From Saprospiraceae bacterium (lineage in GTDB: Bacteria > Bacteroidota > Bacteroidia > Chitinophagales > Saprospiraceae): a DNA stretch of 64,000 bases. The position numbers were made by a program, and so were the translations under genes. Of the stretch, positions 48,740 through 57,993 are shown piece by piece. Each line of letters opens with the position of its first letter. The stretch's first letter is position 1. The stretch is taken from contig JALHQW010000011.1 in NCBI GenBank assembly GCA_022841745.1, positions 102,428 through 166,427 on the forward strand, in the 5' to 3' direction. The notes beneath the pieces are model-generated. The model was not told the origin of the DNA, searched no databases, and saw only the letters and a list, made by a program, of their open reading frames with translations.

Positions 48740-50650
48740 TCAACCATTCATTGAAGCTAAGAACTCTTCGTTGCTACGCGTATTCTGCATGTGCTTCATC
48801 AAGAACTCCATGGCTTCTTCTGGCTTCATGTCGGAAAGGTGCTTCCGCAAAATGAACAACCTTTGGACAGTATCCCTGTCGAACAGGAGGTCGTCCCGAC
48901 GAGTGCTTGACATTGTGAGGTTCACTGCTGGGTACAGACGCCTGTTGGAAAGATTGCGGTCGAGCTGAAGCTCCATGTTACCGGTACCCTTGAATTCCTC
49001 AAAGATAACGCCGTCCATCTTGGAACCAGTGTCAATCAATGCCGTGGCAAGGATGGTAAGCGAGCCGCCACCTTCGATGTTACGGGCCGCACCGAAGAAT
49101 TTTTTCGGCTTGTGCAAAGCGTTGGCTTCCACACCGCCAGATAACACCTTGCCACTGGCAGGTGCGACCGTGTTGTAAGCACGGGCGAGACGGGTAATGG
49201 AGTCGAGCAAAATGACCACATCATGGCCGCATTCGACAAGGCGCTTTGCTTTCTCCAAAACAATGCCGGCCACCCTTACGTGGTTTTCAGCAGGTTCGTC
49301 AAAGGTGGAAGCAACCACCTCGGCGTTCACGCTTCGCTTGAAATCAGTTACCTCCTCCGGGCGCTCATCCACCAGCAACACGATGATATAGCTCTCGGGG
49401 TGGTTTTTCGCAATGGCATTGGCGACATCCTTCAGCAGGAATGTTTTACCAGTTTTTGGCTGCGCCACAATCAAGCCACGCTGGCCCTTGCCAATGGGCG
49501 TGAACATGTCAATCGTGCGGGTGCTGTAATCACGCCCCGTTGGTGACGTGGTGAGGTTGTATTTTTCTTGCGGGAACAATGGTGTAAGGTAATCAAAAGG
49601 CACTCGGTCACGAATGTCTTTCGGGTCAAGGCCATTGATTTTGGAAACCCGCAACAGGGCAAAATATTTCTCACCTTCCTTAGGTGGTCGGATGGCACCC
49701 TTAACGGTATCGCCAGTACGAAGGCCGAACAGTTTAATCTGCGAAGGCGAAACGTAGATATCGTCAGGCGAAGTCAAGTAGTTGTAGTCCGCAGAGCGAA
49801 GGAAGCCGTAGCCGTCGGGCATCATTTCAAGGATTCCTTCACCTTCGATAATGCCGTCCAATTCAATGTCAAACCGTTCGCCGCCGCTGGTACGGGGTTC
49901 GTACACGATGGGTTCTTCGTCTGGCATGAACGGGGCATCAACAATAATGTCGGTATCCATTCCACCGCCACCTTGTACTGGGCGGTTTACGATGATTTCT
50001 TCATCTTCCATTTCTATTTCCTCGAAATCGTCGTCATCGTCGGGGTCAATCCTGGTTGGGACCTTTGGCGGGGGTGCAATCAAGCGCTCTGCACGGGCAC
50101 TATATTCAGTACCAGCCGTCTTTTCACGGTCTCTATCCAGACGCCTGTCGCGAGGGTCTCTGCTGGGGGGGAGGTCCCTGCTGGGGCGGTCGCTACTGCG
50201 TAAGTCACGGTCACGAGGATCTCTATCCCTCAAATCCCGGTCGCCGCCACGGACATCGCGGTCACGCATGTCCCTATCACGAGGGTCACGGTCCCTAAAG
50301 TCACGAGGGTCGCGGTCACGCATGTCCCTAGGGTCCCTTTCGTTGCGCAGGGGTTCCCTTGTATCAGGTGGGCGACGGGTGCGGTCGGGTTGGTAATCGT
50401 CGTTGCGCACCTGATTGGCGTAGGCCGGCGAGGTTCTCCTGGCAACAGGACGTGGCTCTTCTGGTGCTTCAGGCTCTGGGGCAGGCGGTGGAGGAGGGGC
50501 AGCTTTCGTGCTACCAGAACCTTGTTGGTCAAGTATCTGTTTGATGAGTTCTTGCTTGGCCAAACGACGGAAGCCAGTAATTTCGAGGCGTTCTGCAATT
50601 TCCCTCAATTCGGGAACGAGCATGTCGTTCAATTGCGAAATGTCGTACAT
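48740..50650 (-). CDS. rho: Transcription termination factor Rho with long disordered insert
   Basis: A 636-residue Rho, a hexameric RNA-dependent ATPase that ends transcription. Rho_N domain: residues 1-45 ([20 protein letters not shown]). An insert of about 210 residues follows, with Pro/Ala-rich parts and about 85 residues of Arg-Asp repeats ([19 protein letters not shown]). Then comes the RNA-binding cold-shock-like domain ([20 protein letters not shown]), and the ATPase with Walker [16 protein letters not shown] and [19 protein letters not shown]. coli Rho has 419 residues, so the insert explains the extra length. Disordered inserts are known in Bacteroidota Rho. Confidence 0.97.
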   Translation of the reverse strand: MYDISQLNDMLVPELREIAERLEITGFRRLAKQELIKQILDQQGSGSTKAAPPPPPAPEPEAPEEPRPVARRTSPAYANQVRNDDYQPDRTRRPPDTREPLRNERDPRDMRDRDPRDFRDRDPRDRDMRDRDVRGGDRDLRDRDPRDRDLRSSDRPSRDLPPSRDPRDRRLDRDREKTAGTEYSARAERLIAPPPKVPTRIDPDDDDDFEEIEMEDEEIIVNRPVQGGGGMDTDIIVDAPFMPDEEPIVYEPRTSGGERFDIELDGIIEGEGILEMMPDGYGFLRSADYNYLTSPDDIYVSPSQIKLFGLRTGDTVKGAIRPPKEGEKYFALLRVSKINGLDPKDIRDRVPFDYLTPLFPQEKYNLTTSPTGRDYSTRTIDMFTPIGKGQRGLIVAQPKTGKTFLLKDVANAIAKNHPESYIIVLLVDERPEEVTDFKRSVNAEVVASTFDEPAENHVRVAGIVLEKAKRLVECGHDVVILLDSITRLARAYNTVAPASGKVLSGGVEANALHKPKKFFGAARNIEGGGSLTILATALIDTGSKMDGVIFEEFKGTGNMELQLDRNLSNRRLYPAVNLTMSSTRRDDLLFDRDTVQRLFILRKHLSDMKPEEAMEFLMKHMQNTRSNEEFLASMNG

Positions 50651-51393
50651 AATAAAATAAATAAAATTTTAGGAGGAAGGACAAAAGCCAATGGTGAACA
50701 CCCCTTTTTCAGTGGGCGCTGATGGTTTTGTTACTCTCTAAAAGCACTTCACATTGAAGAAAATATTACTTGGTAGTGTTTCCTTTCGTCAATGGAATTG
50801 GAAAAAATGAAAGGTTTGATTGAATAATGGTGACTGAAAATCAGACTAAGTTCTTGAAAATGCGAACCGCCGTGCTGCCGGGGTTCCTTTTTGAAAGGAG
50901 TTGCCTTCTTGGGGTATTCTTGCCGAAGGGGATGTAAACGAGATTACGGAGCTATCCGCTTTTGGTTACATTCTGTGCCAACACATCTCAGTTCTCAACA
51001 CTGTTTATTTCGTTCTAGTTATATTGAAAAAAAACAAAGGAGTTGCGGCGCTGAAGTGATTTATGAATGGCCGGCTGCCAAACAGGTGGCGTGATTCAGG
51101 TTGTGCGGCAAAAATACATACAAGTTTCAGAATTCAAATACTACCTTTGCCAAAAAGTTTTCTAAAAAGCATTTTTTTATTCGTTAGCTCCTGATTTGTA
51201 AAAAAATACAGTTGTTTGCAAAACTTAATTTTGATTCGGGAGATTGAAAACAGCTAAACGTCAGGCTGTCTTGTTGGGAAGCCGCACAGTGCCGATACAC
51301 TACCAGAAGTAAACATCTTTGCCTTCCAAATAGTTTGCGTACTGTATTTCAACGAACAATCCTGATATTTATTGGTAAATTCAAACTTTAGCA
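50651..51393. other. Intergenic stretch between divergent rho and serS
   Basis: About 740 bases with the promoters of both genes expected. A -7-like box TACCTTTG is at 51142-51149 (plus strand), about 245 bases before serS. A 67-codon open frame at 50891-51094 has no coding character. No tRNA, stable RNA or hairpin terminator was found. Confidence 0.4.
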
Positions 51394-52671
51394 ATGCTTG
51401 AACTTGGGTTTTTAAAATCTAACAAAGAACGCGCCATTCAGGGCTTGAAAAAACGCAATTTCTCTGATGAAGCTATTCTGGTGATTGACCGCATACTGGA
51501 AGCGGACGAAATGCGCCGGACAGCGCAAGTAGAACTTGACAGCAACCTCGCAGAATCAAAGCGGTTAGCTGGTGAAATCGGTGGCCTGCTGAAAGCTGGC
51601 AATGCTGCCGAAGCGGAAGCCATCAAAGCCAAGGTCGCTATGCTCAAAGAGCAAGCCAAAGAGCTTGAAAACACCATGAGGGTTGCATCGGAGCGATCGG
51701 AAGAACTCTTGCTCACAGTGCCGAACATCCCCCATGATTCTGTGCCTTCAGGAACCAGCGCTGACGACAACGAAGTCCACCAAGCTTGGGAAAAGCCATT
51801 TCCAAGCCTGATACCAGGGGCTATACCGCATTGGGAACTGGCAAAAAAATACAATATCTTCGACCTTGAGCTTGGCACCAAACTGACGGGCGCAGGGTTT
51901 CCCGTATTCAGGGGCAAGGGTGCCCGCCTCGAAAGAGCGCTCATCAATTTCTTCCTCGACGAGGCTTCCCGTGCTGGTTACGAGGAAATAGCCCCGCCGC
52001 TCATGGTGAACGCCGCTTCTGCCCGGGCCACTGGCCAACTACCTGACAAAGAGGGGCAGATGTACTATGTAGAGCGTGACGATCTTTACCTCATCCCTAC
52101 CGCTGAGGTGCCCGTCACCAATATCTTTCGTGACGAAATTGTGGATGAAAAGCTGTTCCCCATCAAGATGACGGGTTACACCCAATGTTTCCGAAGGGAG
52201 GCTGGCAGCTATGGCGCCCACGTGCGTGGGTTGAACAGGGTTCACCAGTTTGACAAGGTGGAAATCGTGCAGATCGCACACCCCGATACATCCTACCAAC
52301 AATTGGAGGGGATGCTGGCTCACGTGTCTGGGTTGCTCGACAAACTGGAACTGCCCTATCGCATCCTTCGGCTTTGTGGTGGTGACATGGGTTTCACCTC
52401 TGCACTTACCTTCGATTTTGAGGTATGGTCAGCAGCCCAAGAGCGGTGGCTGGAGGTCAGTTCTGTTTCCAATTTCGAGACCTACCAAAGCAACCGCTTG
52501 AAAGTACGTTTCAAGGATGGCGGCAAGATGCGCCTTGCACATACCTTGAACGGCAGTGCCCTGGCGCTTGCCCGCATTGTGGCTGCGCTTTTGGAAAACA
52601 ACCAGACAGCGGAAGGAATCAGATTGCCCAAGGTTTTGCATCCTTACACGGGGTTTGAAATCATTGATTGA
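51394..52671 (+). CDS. serS: Serine--tRNA ligase
   Basis: A 425-residue class II aminoacyl-tRNA synthetase that charges tRNA-Ser. The N-terminal arm is a long antiparallel coiled coil (about 30-105) that binds the tRNA variable arm. The core has motif 1 ALINFFLDEASRAGYEEIAP, PLMVNAASARATGQLPDKEG, motif 2 TQCFRREAGSYGAHVRGLNR and motif 3 LAHTLNGSALALARIVAALL. Length is as usual for bacteria. moxR follows after 57 bases, perhaps in the same transcript. Confidence 0.97.
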   Translation: MLELGFLKSNKERAIQGLKKRNFSDEAILVIDRILEADEMRRTAQVELDSNLAESKRLAGEIGGLLKAGNAAEAEAIKAKVAMLKEQAKELENTMRVASERSEELLLTVPNIPHDSVPSGTSADDNEVHQAWEKPFPSLIPGAIPHWELAKKYNIFDLELGTKLTGAGFPVFRGKGARLERALINFFLDEASRAGYEEIAPPLMVNAASARATGQLPDKEGQMYYVERDDLYLIPTAEVPVTNIFRDEIVDEKLFPIKMTGYTQCFRREAGSYGAHVRGLNRVHQFDKVEIVQIAHPDTSYQQLEGMLAHVSGLLDKLELPYRILRLCGGDMGFTSALTFDFEVWSAAQERWLEVSSVSNFETYQSNRLKVRFKDGGKMRLAHTLNGSALALARIVAALLENNQTAEGIRLPKVLHPYTGFEIID

Positions 52672-52684
52672 TTCAGATTGCTTG

Positions 52685-52708
52685 AATTGTTGAATTGCTG
52701 AATTGTTG
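52685..52708. repeat. AATTGTTG tract between serS and moxR
   Basis: Three units of AATTGTTG or AATTGCTG. Very similar units occur at 55113-55213 and near 11868. Confidence 0.6.
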
Positions 52709-52728
52709 AAATAAAAAAAGAGAGATAA

Positions 52729-53724
52729 ATGCAATCGCTTGATATTGAAGCAATTAACCAACAGGTTTACCACGATAGTGCTTTTGTTGAACAACTGAAC
52801 AGTGAAACGGCGAAGGTCATTGTGGGGCAAAAAAACATGATTGAGCGGCTGATGATTGGCTTGCTCACCAAAGGGCATATCCTGCTGGAAGGTTTACCTG
52901 GCCTCGCCAAGACTTTGGCCATCAAAACTCTTTCCACGGCTATCAATGCCAAGTTTCACCGTATCCAGTTCACACCAGACCTGCTTCCTGCCGACATCAT
53001 CGGCACGATGGTCTATAACCCCGGCACAACGAAGTTTGCTGTACACAAAGGCCCCGTGTTTGCCAATTTCATCTTGGCAGACGAAATCAACCGCGCCCCT
53101 GCTAAAGTGCAATCGGCTCTGCTGGAGGCCATGCAAGAGCGGCAAGTGACCATTGGCGGCGAAACTTTCAAATTGGAAGACCCCTTTCTTGTATTGGCCA
53201 CGCAAAACCCCATCGAGCAAGAAGGCACCTACCCATTGCCGGAGGCACAGACCGACCGTTTCATGCTAAAAGTGAAAGTTGGCTACCCGGAGAAGGAGGA
53301 AGAGCGCGAGATCATGCGCCGCAACTTGAGCGATGACGGGTTCGGGGAAATCAATCCCATCGTGCAGCCTGCAGACATCATCCGGGCGAGGAAGTCGGTT
53401 CAGAAGATCTACATGGACGAAAAAATCGAGCGGTACATCATTGACATCGTGTTTGCAACCCGCAACCCGAAGGAATACGGCCTGGCCAACCTCGCTCCAT
53501 TGATTAATTATGGCGGCTCGCCCCGTGCATCCATCAATTTAGCGCTGGCTGCGAAAGCTTTGGCCTTTCTGCGCAGGAGGGGCTATGTGATACCGGAAGA
53601 TGTCCGAAACATCTGCCATGACGTAATGCGTCACCGCATCGGCCTTACTTACGAAGCGGAGGCCGAGAACAAAACGCAGGAGGACATTATTAATATGGTG
53701 TTGAATAAGGTAGAAGTGCCTTGA
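52729..53724 (+). CDS. MoxR family AAA+ ATPase
   Basis: A 331-residue MoxR-type ATPase. Walker A is ILLEGLPGLAKTLAIKTL, Walker B ILADEINRAPAKVQSALLEA, sensor 1 FLVLATQNPIEQEGTYPLPE, and the AAA_lid has YGGSPRASINLALAAKALAF. Such proteins act as chaperones for maturation of complexes, often with DUF58 and von Willebrand A domain proteins in Bacteroidota. Those partner genes do not follow here, which is less common. A ribosome binding site-like AGAGAGA precedes the ATG. Confidence 0.93.
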   Translation: MQSLDIEAINQQVYHDSAFVEQLNSETAKVIVGQKNMIERLMIGLLTKGHILLEGLPGLAKTLAIKTLSTAINAKFHRIQFTPDLLPADIIGTMVYNPGTTKFAVHKGPVFANFILADEINRAPAKVQSALLEAMQERQVTIGGETFKLEDPFLVLATQNPIEQEGTYPLPEAQTDRFMLKVKVGYPEKEEEREIMRRNLSDDGFGEINPIVQPADIIRARKSVQKIYMDEKIERYIIDIVFATRNPKEYGLANLAPLINYGGSPRASINLALAAKALAFLRRRGYVIPEDVRNICHDVMRHRIGLTYEAEAENKTQEDIINMVLNKVEVP

Positions 53725-54127
53725 CGATTGCGGATTGCAAGATTTTGGATTGCATTATTTCTCGAAGCGCTACTTTTTACTTTAGCCTTTCTACTTTTTA
53801 CTTGAAAAAATGGGTCAGTAATCGGAAAAAAAGGTTTTGGGGCTGCTTTCTGGGAATAGGATATTTCAAGGTCGCTTAGCCAGAAGGGTCAAAAAAGCTG
53901 GTGAACGGTTTGTTCGAGGCTAAAGAGGGGCAACCATTTCGGGAATCCATAATTGGGTGCATATTTTTTCAAAAAATACTTGTGCCTTCTGAATTGCAGT
54001 TGATTCTTTGAAGCGCTGGATTTCGGCTAAGTTGAAAACTCATGCTCTCAATTCACCATATAGTGGCGACTAAACCGCAATCTGATAATTTTACCGCTGC
54101 TTAACATTTATCATTCATCCTAATTTA
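53725..54127. other. Intergenic stretch with GATTGCGGATTGCA and TACTTTTTACTT tracts
   Basis: Short-period tracts occupy 53728-53757 and 53767-53803; the second resembles the tract at 21727-21776. No gene, terminator or promoter could be supported in the remainder. Confidence 0.4.
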
Positions 54128-55111
54128 GTGCTTACATTATTAAGAACCAACCAAGTTTTTTACAGCATGATGTTGATTGTTTACATCTTGCTGCTGCGGT
54201 TTTCCGTTTTTATTGCGCCGTTCCAATGGGAGCCATCCGGTCATGGCATCCTATGCGAAATGCTGTACAGAGCAGTTGGTTCGCAAAGCCTCTTGGCACA
54301 TATCATTGCGATGATTTTGCTGGTAGGGCAGGGCTATATCGTCAACCTTATCGCAATCAATTATCGGCTTTCCAACGAGATAAACCTATTTCCGGGCTTG
54401 TTCTATATTTGGTGCTGCTGCGCAATTCCCGACTTCCTATACCTTTCGCCAGTTTTGATTGGCAATACCTTCTTCCTAATTTCACTTTACCAAATCTTCA
54501 ATACCTATAAAAACCCAGCCTGTGCCGACAATATATTCAATTCGGGACTGTGGCTGGGCGTGGCAAGTTTGTTTTACTTTCCTTTTGTTTTCTTCTTCAT
54601 CGTACTGTTGGCGGCCTTGAGCATTTTAAGGGCTTTCAACCTCCAAGAAGTGCTCATGATATTATTAGGGATGTTGCTACCCTATTTTCTTACTGGACTA
54701 TACTTCTTCTGGTTCGACAGTTTTAACTATTTCTGGGAAACGCAGGTTAGTCGAAATTTTGGATTCTTCGAATTTAGCCGAATTCCATTGACTTGGGACG
54801 TTTGGGTCAAATTCGCTTTGTTCATCGGAGCAATGGCTTACGTAATCATAAACAGCAATTTTTACCTTACCAAGAAGAACATCCAAGTTCAAAAAAAAAT
54901 AAACATTCTCTATTGGGTACTGATTGCTGCTGGCTTGTCGGTTCCCTTTCAGGTTCACATCACCTTCGAGCATTTAATGATGCTTGCTCCTACATTGGGC
55001 GTCTTCCTTGGGCTTTCGTTCACGGCCTTCAAACCCCAATGGGCCGAAGCCATCCATTTCTTGATGTTGGTTCTGGTGATGGTCCTACAATTCGTGCCTT
55101 GGCAGTTGTAG
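54128..55111 (+). CDS. Multi-pass membrane protein, DUF6427-like
   Basis: A 327-residue inner-membrane protein with about nine to ten helices, starting at GTG 54128 (the ATG at 54167 is an alternative). Segments such as LAHIIAMILLVGQGYIVNLI and ISLYQIFNTYKNPACADNIF resemble the Bacteroidota family DUF6427; this is from memory of the pattern and not a search. Function unknown. It ends in a repeat-filled gap before the convergent DUF5916 gene. Confidence 0.7.
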   Translation: MLTLLRTNQVFYSMMLIVYILLLRFSVFIAPFQWEPSGHGILCEMLYRAVGSQSLLAHIIAMILLVGQGYIVNLIAINYRLSNEINLFPGLFYIWCCCAIPDFLYLSPVLIGNTFFLISLYQIFNTYKNPACADNIFNSGLWLGVASLFYFPFVFFFIVLLAALSILRAFNLQEVLMILLGMLLPYFLTGLYFFWFDSFNYFWETQVSRNFGFFEFSRIPLTWDVWVKFALFIGAMAYVIINSNFYLTKKNIQVQKKINILYWVLIAAGLSVPFQVHITFEHLMMLAPTLGVFLGLSFTAFKPQWAEAIHFLMLVLVMVLQFVPWQL

Positions 55112-55112
55112 G

Positions 55113-55213
55113 TTGAAATTGCTGAATTGCTATATCGTTAGATTGTTGAAATTGTTGAATTGCTTCACGGCAACAACCCCCAGCAATTTTAACAATCAAA
55201 CAATTCAACAATC
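55113..55213. repeat. ATTGTTGAA inverted tract between convergent genes
   Basis: Units of ATTGTTGAA / ATTGCTGAA on the left (to 55163) face their imperfect reverse complement (55182-55212). It fills the whole gap and may end transcription from both sides. Confidence 0.6.
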
Positions 55214-55217
55214 CCCC

Positions 55218-57695
55218 TCACTTCCGCTTCAGATTCAAATAATCCAAGAAGTAAATAACCCGCAAAGACAGGCTGTTGCGCTGCGGTATATCGCTGAACC
55301 GCCCAATTCCCTCCCGATAGGAATAGGGGATTTCATCTTTCAGGCGAGTGAACTGTTCCGTGTTGTTTTTCCATACAATAAAAATGTCGCTGCCAGGTGC
55401 GAAGCGCCAGCGATAGACGCAGTCAACGGTGAATCCATTGAAGCTGTTGTCGCTGAAGGCGTCATAGCTGGTAGGGCCAAGCCTGCCGTCGCTTTGCAGC
55501 TCATGGAAGCTGGCATATTCGGCTTTTGACCAATAATGCCGAAGCCGGAAGGAGAGGGACATATTGTTAGTGAAAATATAGGTGGTGTTGAAGATATTCT
55601 CCACTGTGATATTGTCCCTACGCCCAAAAATGACTTTTGCACTGTCAATGGTATTGACGTAGCCCACATCGTTATTTAAATTGAAGCTTCCTATTTCCCA
55701 GAAAAAAGAAAGTTTGTCGCTGGCCCTGAAGCGTGGAGAAACGGTGATATTGAAACGGCGGCGTCCCTCCTCGTCGAATTTTCGGAAACTAGTTTGCAGG
55801 TCGAGCGCAAACCGCTTGCGGTAGTCCGTGGAGACAAAGCCGCCCACGTTCCAACTCGTGGGAAAGCGGTAATACTGGCTGAAATCGTCCCGCCTTGGGT
55901 CGAAATAGTCGAAAGTCTCGACCGGCTCCATGAAGGTGAACATGCCAAAGCCCACCCGTTCCTTCGTTACCATGAAGGCATCCAACCCAACTCCAAAATC
56001 TGCGAAAACATTGGGCCTTTGTAGTCGTTCATAATCGCTGAACAGCGTGACTTGTGCCTCCAGGAAATTGCCAAATGGCTCATTTTGATTGAAACTGCCC
56101 TGGAATCCCAACGCCCTTTCATTGGCGCTGAACAAGAAGCCGAGGTCATTGGGGTCGAAGTCATAGCTCTCCACACTGTAGCCGAGGTCGAACCGCCATT
56201 TGCCACTGGTCTTGCTGATTTGACCAGAATAATTGTGCCCGAGGTCAGTAGCATCTGGATAGTACTTTTGGCTGAGCACGGCCTTTCCCTCAAAGGCATA
56301 AGACTGTGCCTTGTTGCGGAGCGTAAACGTGGTGCCAGTCACGTTGGCGTCATAGTCGTCGCCACGGCGCAGCACATTGGTGTTGATGAGCGTCGCAAAA
56401 GAGTTATTGGGCAGGTTCTGGTCGAGTACTGCGATGTTGTAGTTGGTGAGCGGGCTGGTCAGTATTTTCCGCTTCTCGCCCGTTTCTAGGTTCCTCGCCA
56501 CTGCATAGGTCTCTGCCGAGATGGCGTTGAACACCCCGATGCCCAGGCCGCCATTGGTTCTGCCTGAAATCTTAGTTGCATTGATGAGTTGGGATTCCGT
56601 TGGACTTTCCAGCAGTACTTCTAAGCTGTCCAATTTTAAAAAAACGTCATAATAGTGCAGTGGAGTCCCTCCAACCCTGCGGGAGTAGAACAGGTCGCCC
56701 TTGTTGAAAAGCTCGGTGCCCTCCGTGAAAAACTGGCGGTTTTCGTCGAACCTGACCTCGAAGGGCGAAAGGTTGAGCACCCGGTTATCGGAGCGCACCT
56801 GCCCAAAATCGGGGATGAGCGTTGCGTCGAGGGTGAAGGCGTCGTTGATGCCGTACTTGATGTCCATGCCGCCGTTCACACTGCGGCCCCAGTTGCTTTT
56901 GGGAGAACTGTTTTTGTCATAAAAGTTTTCCGCATACACTGAGAAATATGGTGTTGCGGAGAGGCGCACTGGCGATTTGATGTCCGTAAAGCCACTGATG
57001 CTGCCTGATTGGTTGAGGTAACCGTTGATATTGGGGTTCACCTCGTTCCAGAAACTGGTCTCCCTGCTACGGCGTACTTCCCGTACAAAGTTCACGTTCC
57101 ATGTCTGCGCAGGCGCATTTGAGAAGCGGATAGCGGAGTACGGGATTTTTATTTCTACATTCCAACCATCCGCGGTGCGTTCCACATCGCTGTCCCACAC
57201 GGCATCCCAAGAGCGGTCGCCAGAGGACATGACGCCTCCAAAGCCACCACCCTCTGCAGTAGCTGAGAATTTGGTGTCGAACTGTATGCCAGAGGGGGTC
57301 ACGGCAAAGCCCACGCCGTTGTTGCCGTCGCGGTAGGCGTCAATGATGACAGCGAACCAATCGGTGTTGCCGATATTGTCCCGTTCGGTCATTTGCCGGA
57401 GGATACTGTCGGGCTTTTCATCGAACAAGCTCGCCCCGATGTAAAGCGCCGTGTTGTCGTACAACACTCTAACCTCGCTGCGCTGGCTGGCTGGCTTGCC
57501 GGGGTTTGGGGTGTTTTGAATAAAATCAGTGGCTGGGCTGGTGTTTTGCCAAGCTGGTTCGTCCAATTGGCCATCAATGCGGATGCCCTGCAAGATTCGG
57601 GTGGCTGTGGCGTTTTTCTTTGTGATTTCGGGTGGCTGTGCCAATACCAGGCTCGTGGCAAAGGCCGTAAATAGTGATGTGAACAGGAATTTCAT
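55218..57695 (-). CDS. DUF5916 / CBM9-like outer-membrane protein
   Basis: An 825-residue exported protein with signal peptide MKFLFTSLFTAFATSLVLA. Residues about 35-215 form a family 9 carbohydrate-binding-like beta-sandwich (IRIDGQLDEPAWQNTSPATD, VRVLYDNTALYIGASLFDE, WNVEIKIPYSAIRF). The remaining 600 residues match DUF5916, with LDATLIPDFGQVRSDNRVLN and FEVRFDENRQFFTEGTELF, and are rich in strands that end in an outer-membrane-type barrel. The end is YFLDYLNLKRK. The substrate is unknown. Promoter at 57745-57776. Confidence 0.9.
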   Translation of the reverse strand: MKFLFTSLFTAFATSLVLAQPPEITKKNATATRILQGIRIDGQLDEPAWQNTSPATDFIQNTPNPGKPASQRSEVRVLYDNTALYIGASLFDEKPDSILRQMTERDNIGNTDWFAVIIDAYRDGNNGVGFAVTPSGIQFDTKFSATAEGGGFGGVMSSGDRSWDAVWDSDVERTADGWNVEIKIPYSAIRFSNAPAQTWNVNFVREVRRSRETSFWNEVNPNINGYLNQSGSISGFTDIKSPVRLSATPYFSVYAENFYDKNSSPKSNWGRSVNGGMDIKYGINDAFTLDATLIPDFGQVRSDNRVLNLSPFEVRFDENRQFFTEGTELFNKGDLFYSRRVGGTPLHYYDVFLKLDSLEVLLESPTESQLINATKISGRTNGGLGIGVFNAISAETYAVARNLETGEKRKILTSPLTNYNIAVLDQNLPNNSFATLINTNVLRRGDDYDANVTGTTFTLRNKAQSYAFEGKAVLSQKYYPDATDLGHNYSGQISKTSGKWRFDLGYSVESYDFDPNDLGFLFSANERALGFQGSFNQNEPFGNFLEAQVTLFSDYERLQRPNVFADFGVGLDAFMVTKERVGFGMFTFMEPVETFDYFDPRRDDFSQYYRFPTSWNVGGFVSTDYRKRFALDLQTSFRKFDEEGRRRFNITVSPRFRASDKLSFFWEIGSFNLNNDVGYVNTIDSAKVIFGRRDNITVENIFNTTYIFTNNMSLSFRLRHYWSKAEYASFHELQSDGRLGPTSYDAFSDNSFNGFTVDCVYRWRFAPGSDIFIVWKNNTEQFTRLKDEIPYSYREGIGRFSDIPQRNSLSLRVIYFLDYLNLKRK

Positions 57696-57744
57696 ACTTT
57701 TAAATTAGTAAAAAACGGGGCGTCGCTCCAAAAGTTGTCAAAGG

Positions 57745-57776
57745 CAAAATTACGACGTCACGCACTGAAGCCAAAA
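57745..57776 (-). promoter_or_regulatory. Promoter of the DUF5916 gene (TTTTG, 19-bp gap, TAATTTTG)
   Basis: On the minus strand TTTTG (from 57776) precedes TAATTTTG (57745-57752) by 19 bases. The 5' leader would be about 45 bases. The remainder of the gap to 57993 shows nothing further. Confidence 0.6.
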
Positions 57777-57993
57777 GACATTTTATTACTGGGAATGTAG
57801 TACAAGTTTGTCAGCTATAAGTAGGTCCGTGACCGTAAAGGGATTACCTATGCACCCTCCCTTTGAAATTGACAAGTGACCTCAAAGTCCAACTTGAATA
57901 GAAAAATGAATTCAAAAAACGACAATTCCCATTTTAGACGTTATTTTGCATCCCTTCAAAGCTGTGACCATACCAAAAACATAGGCAGTTTAA

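Noticed and set aside
50891..51094. 67-codon open frame between rho and serS
   Set aside because: No start signal, no family resemblance, unusual composition (Cys/Arg-rich); probably chance.
50651..51393. tmRNA, RNase P RNA or another stable RNA in the long gap
   Set aside because: None of the conserved sequence blocks of these RNAs was seen here or in the other long gaps.
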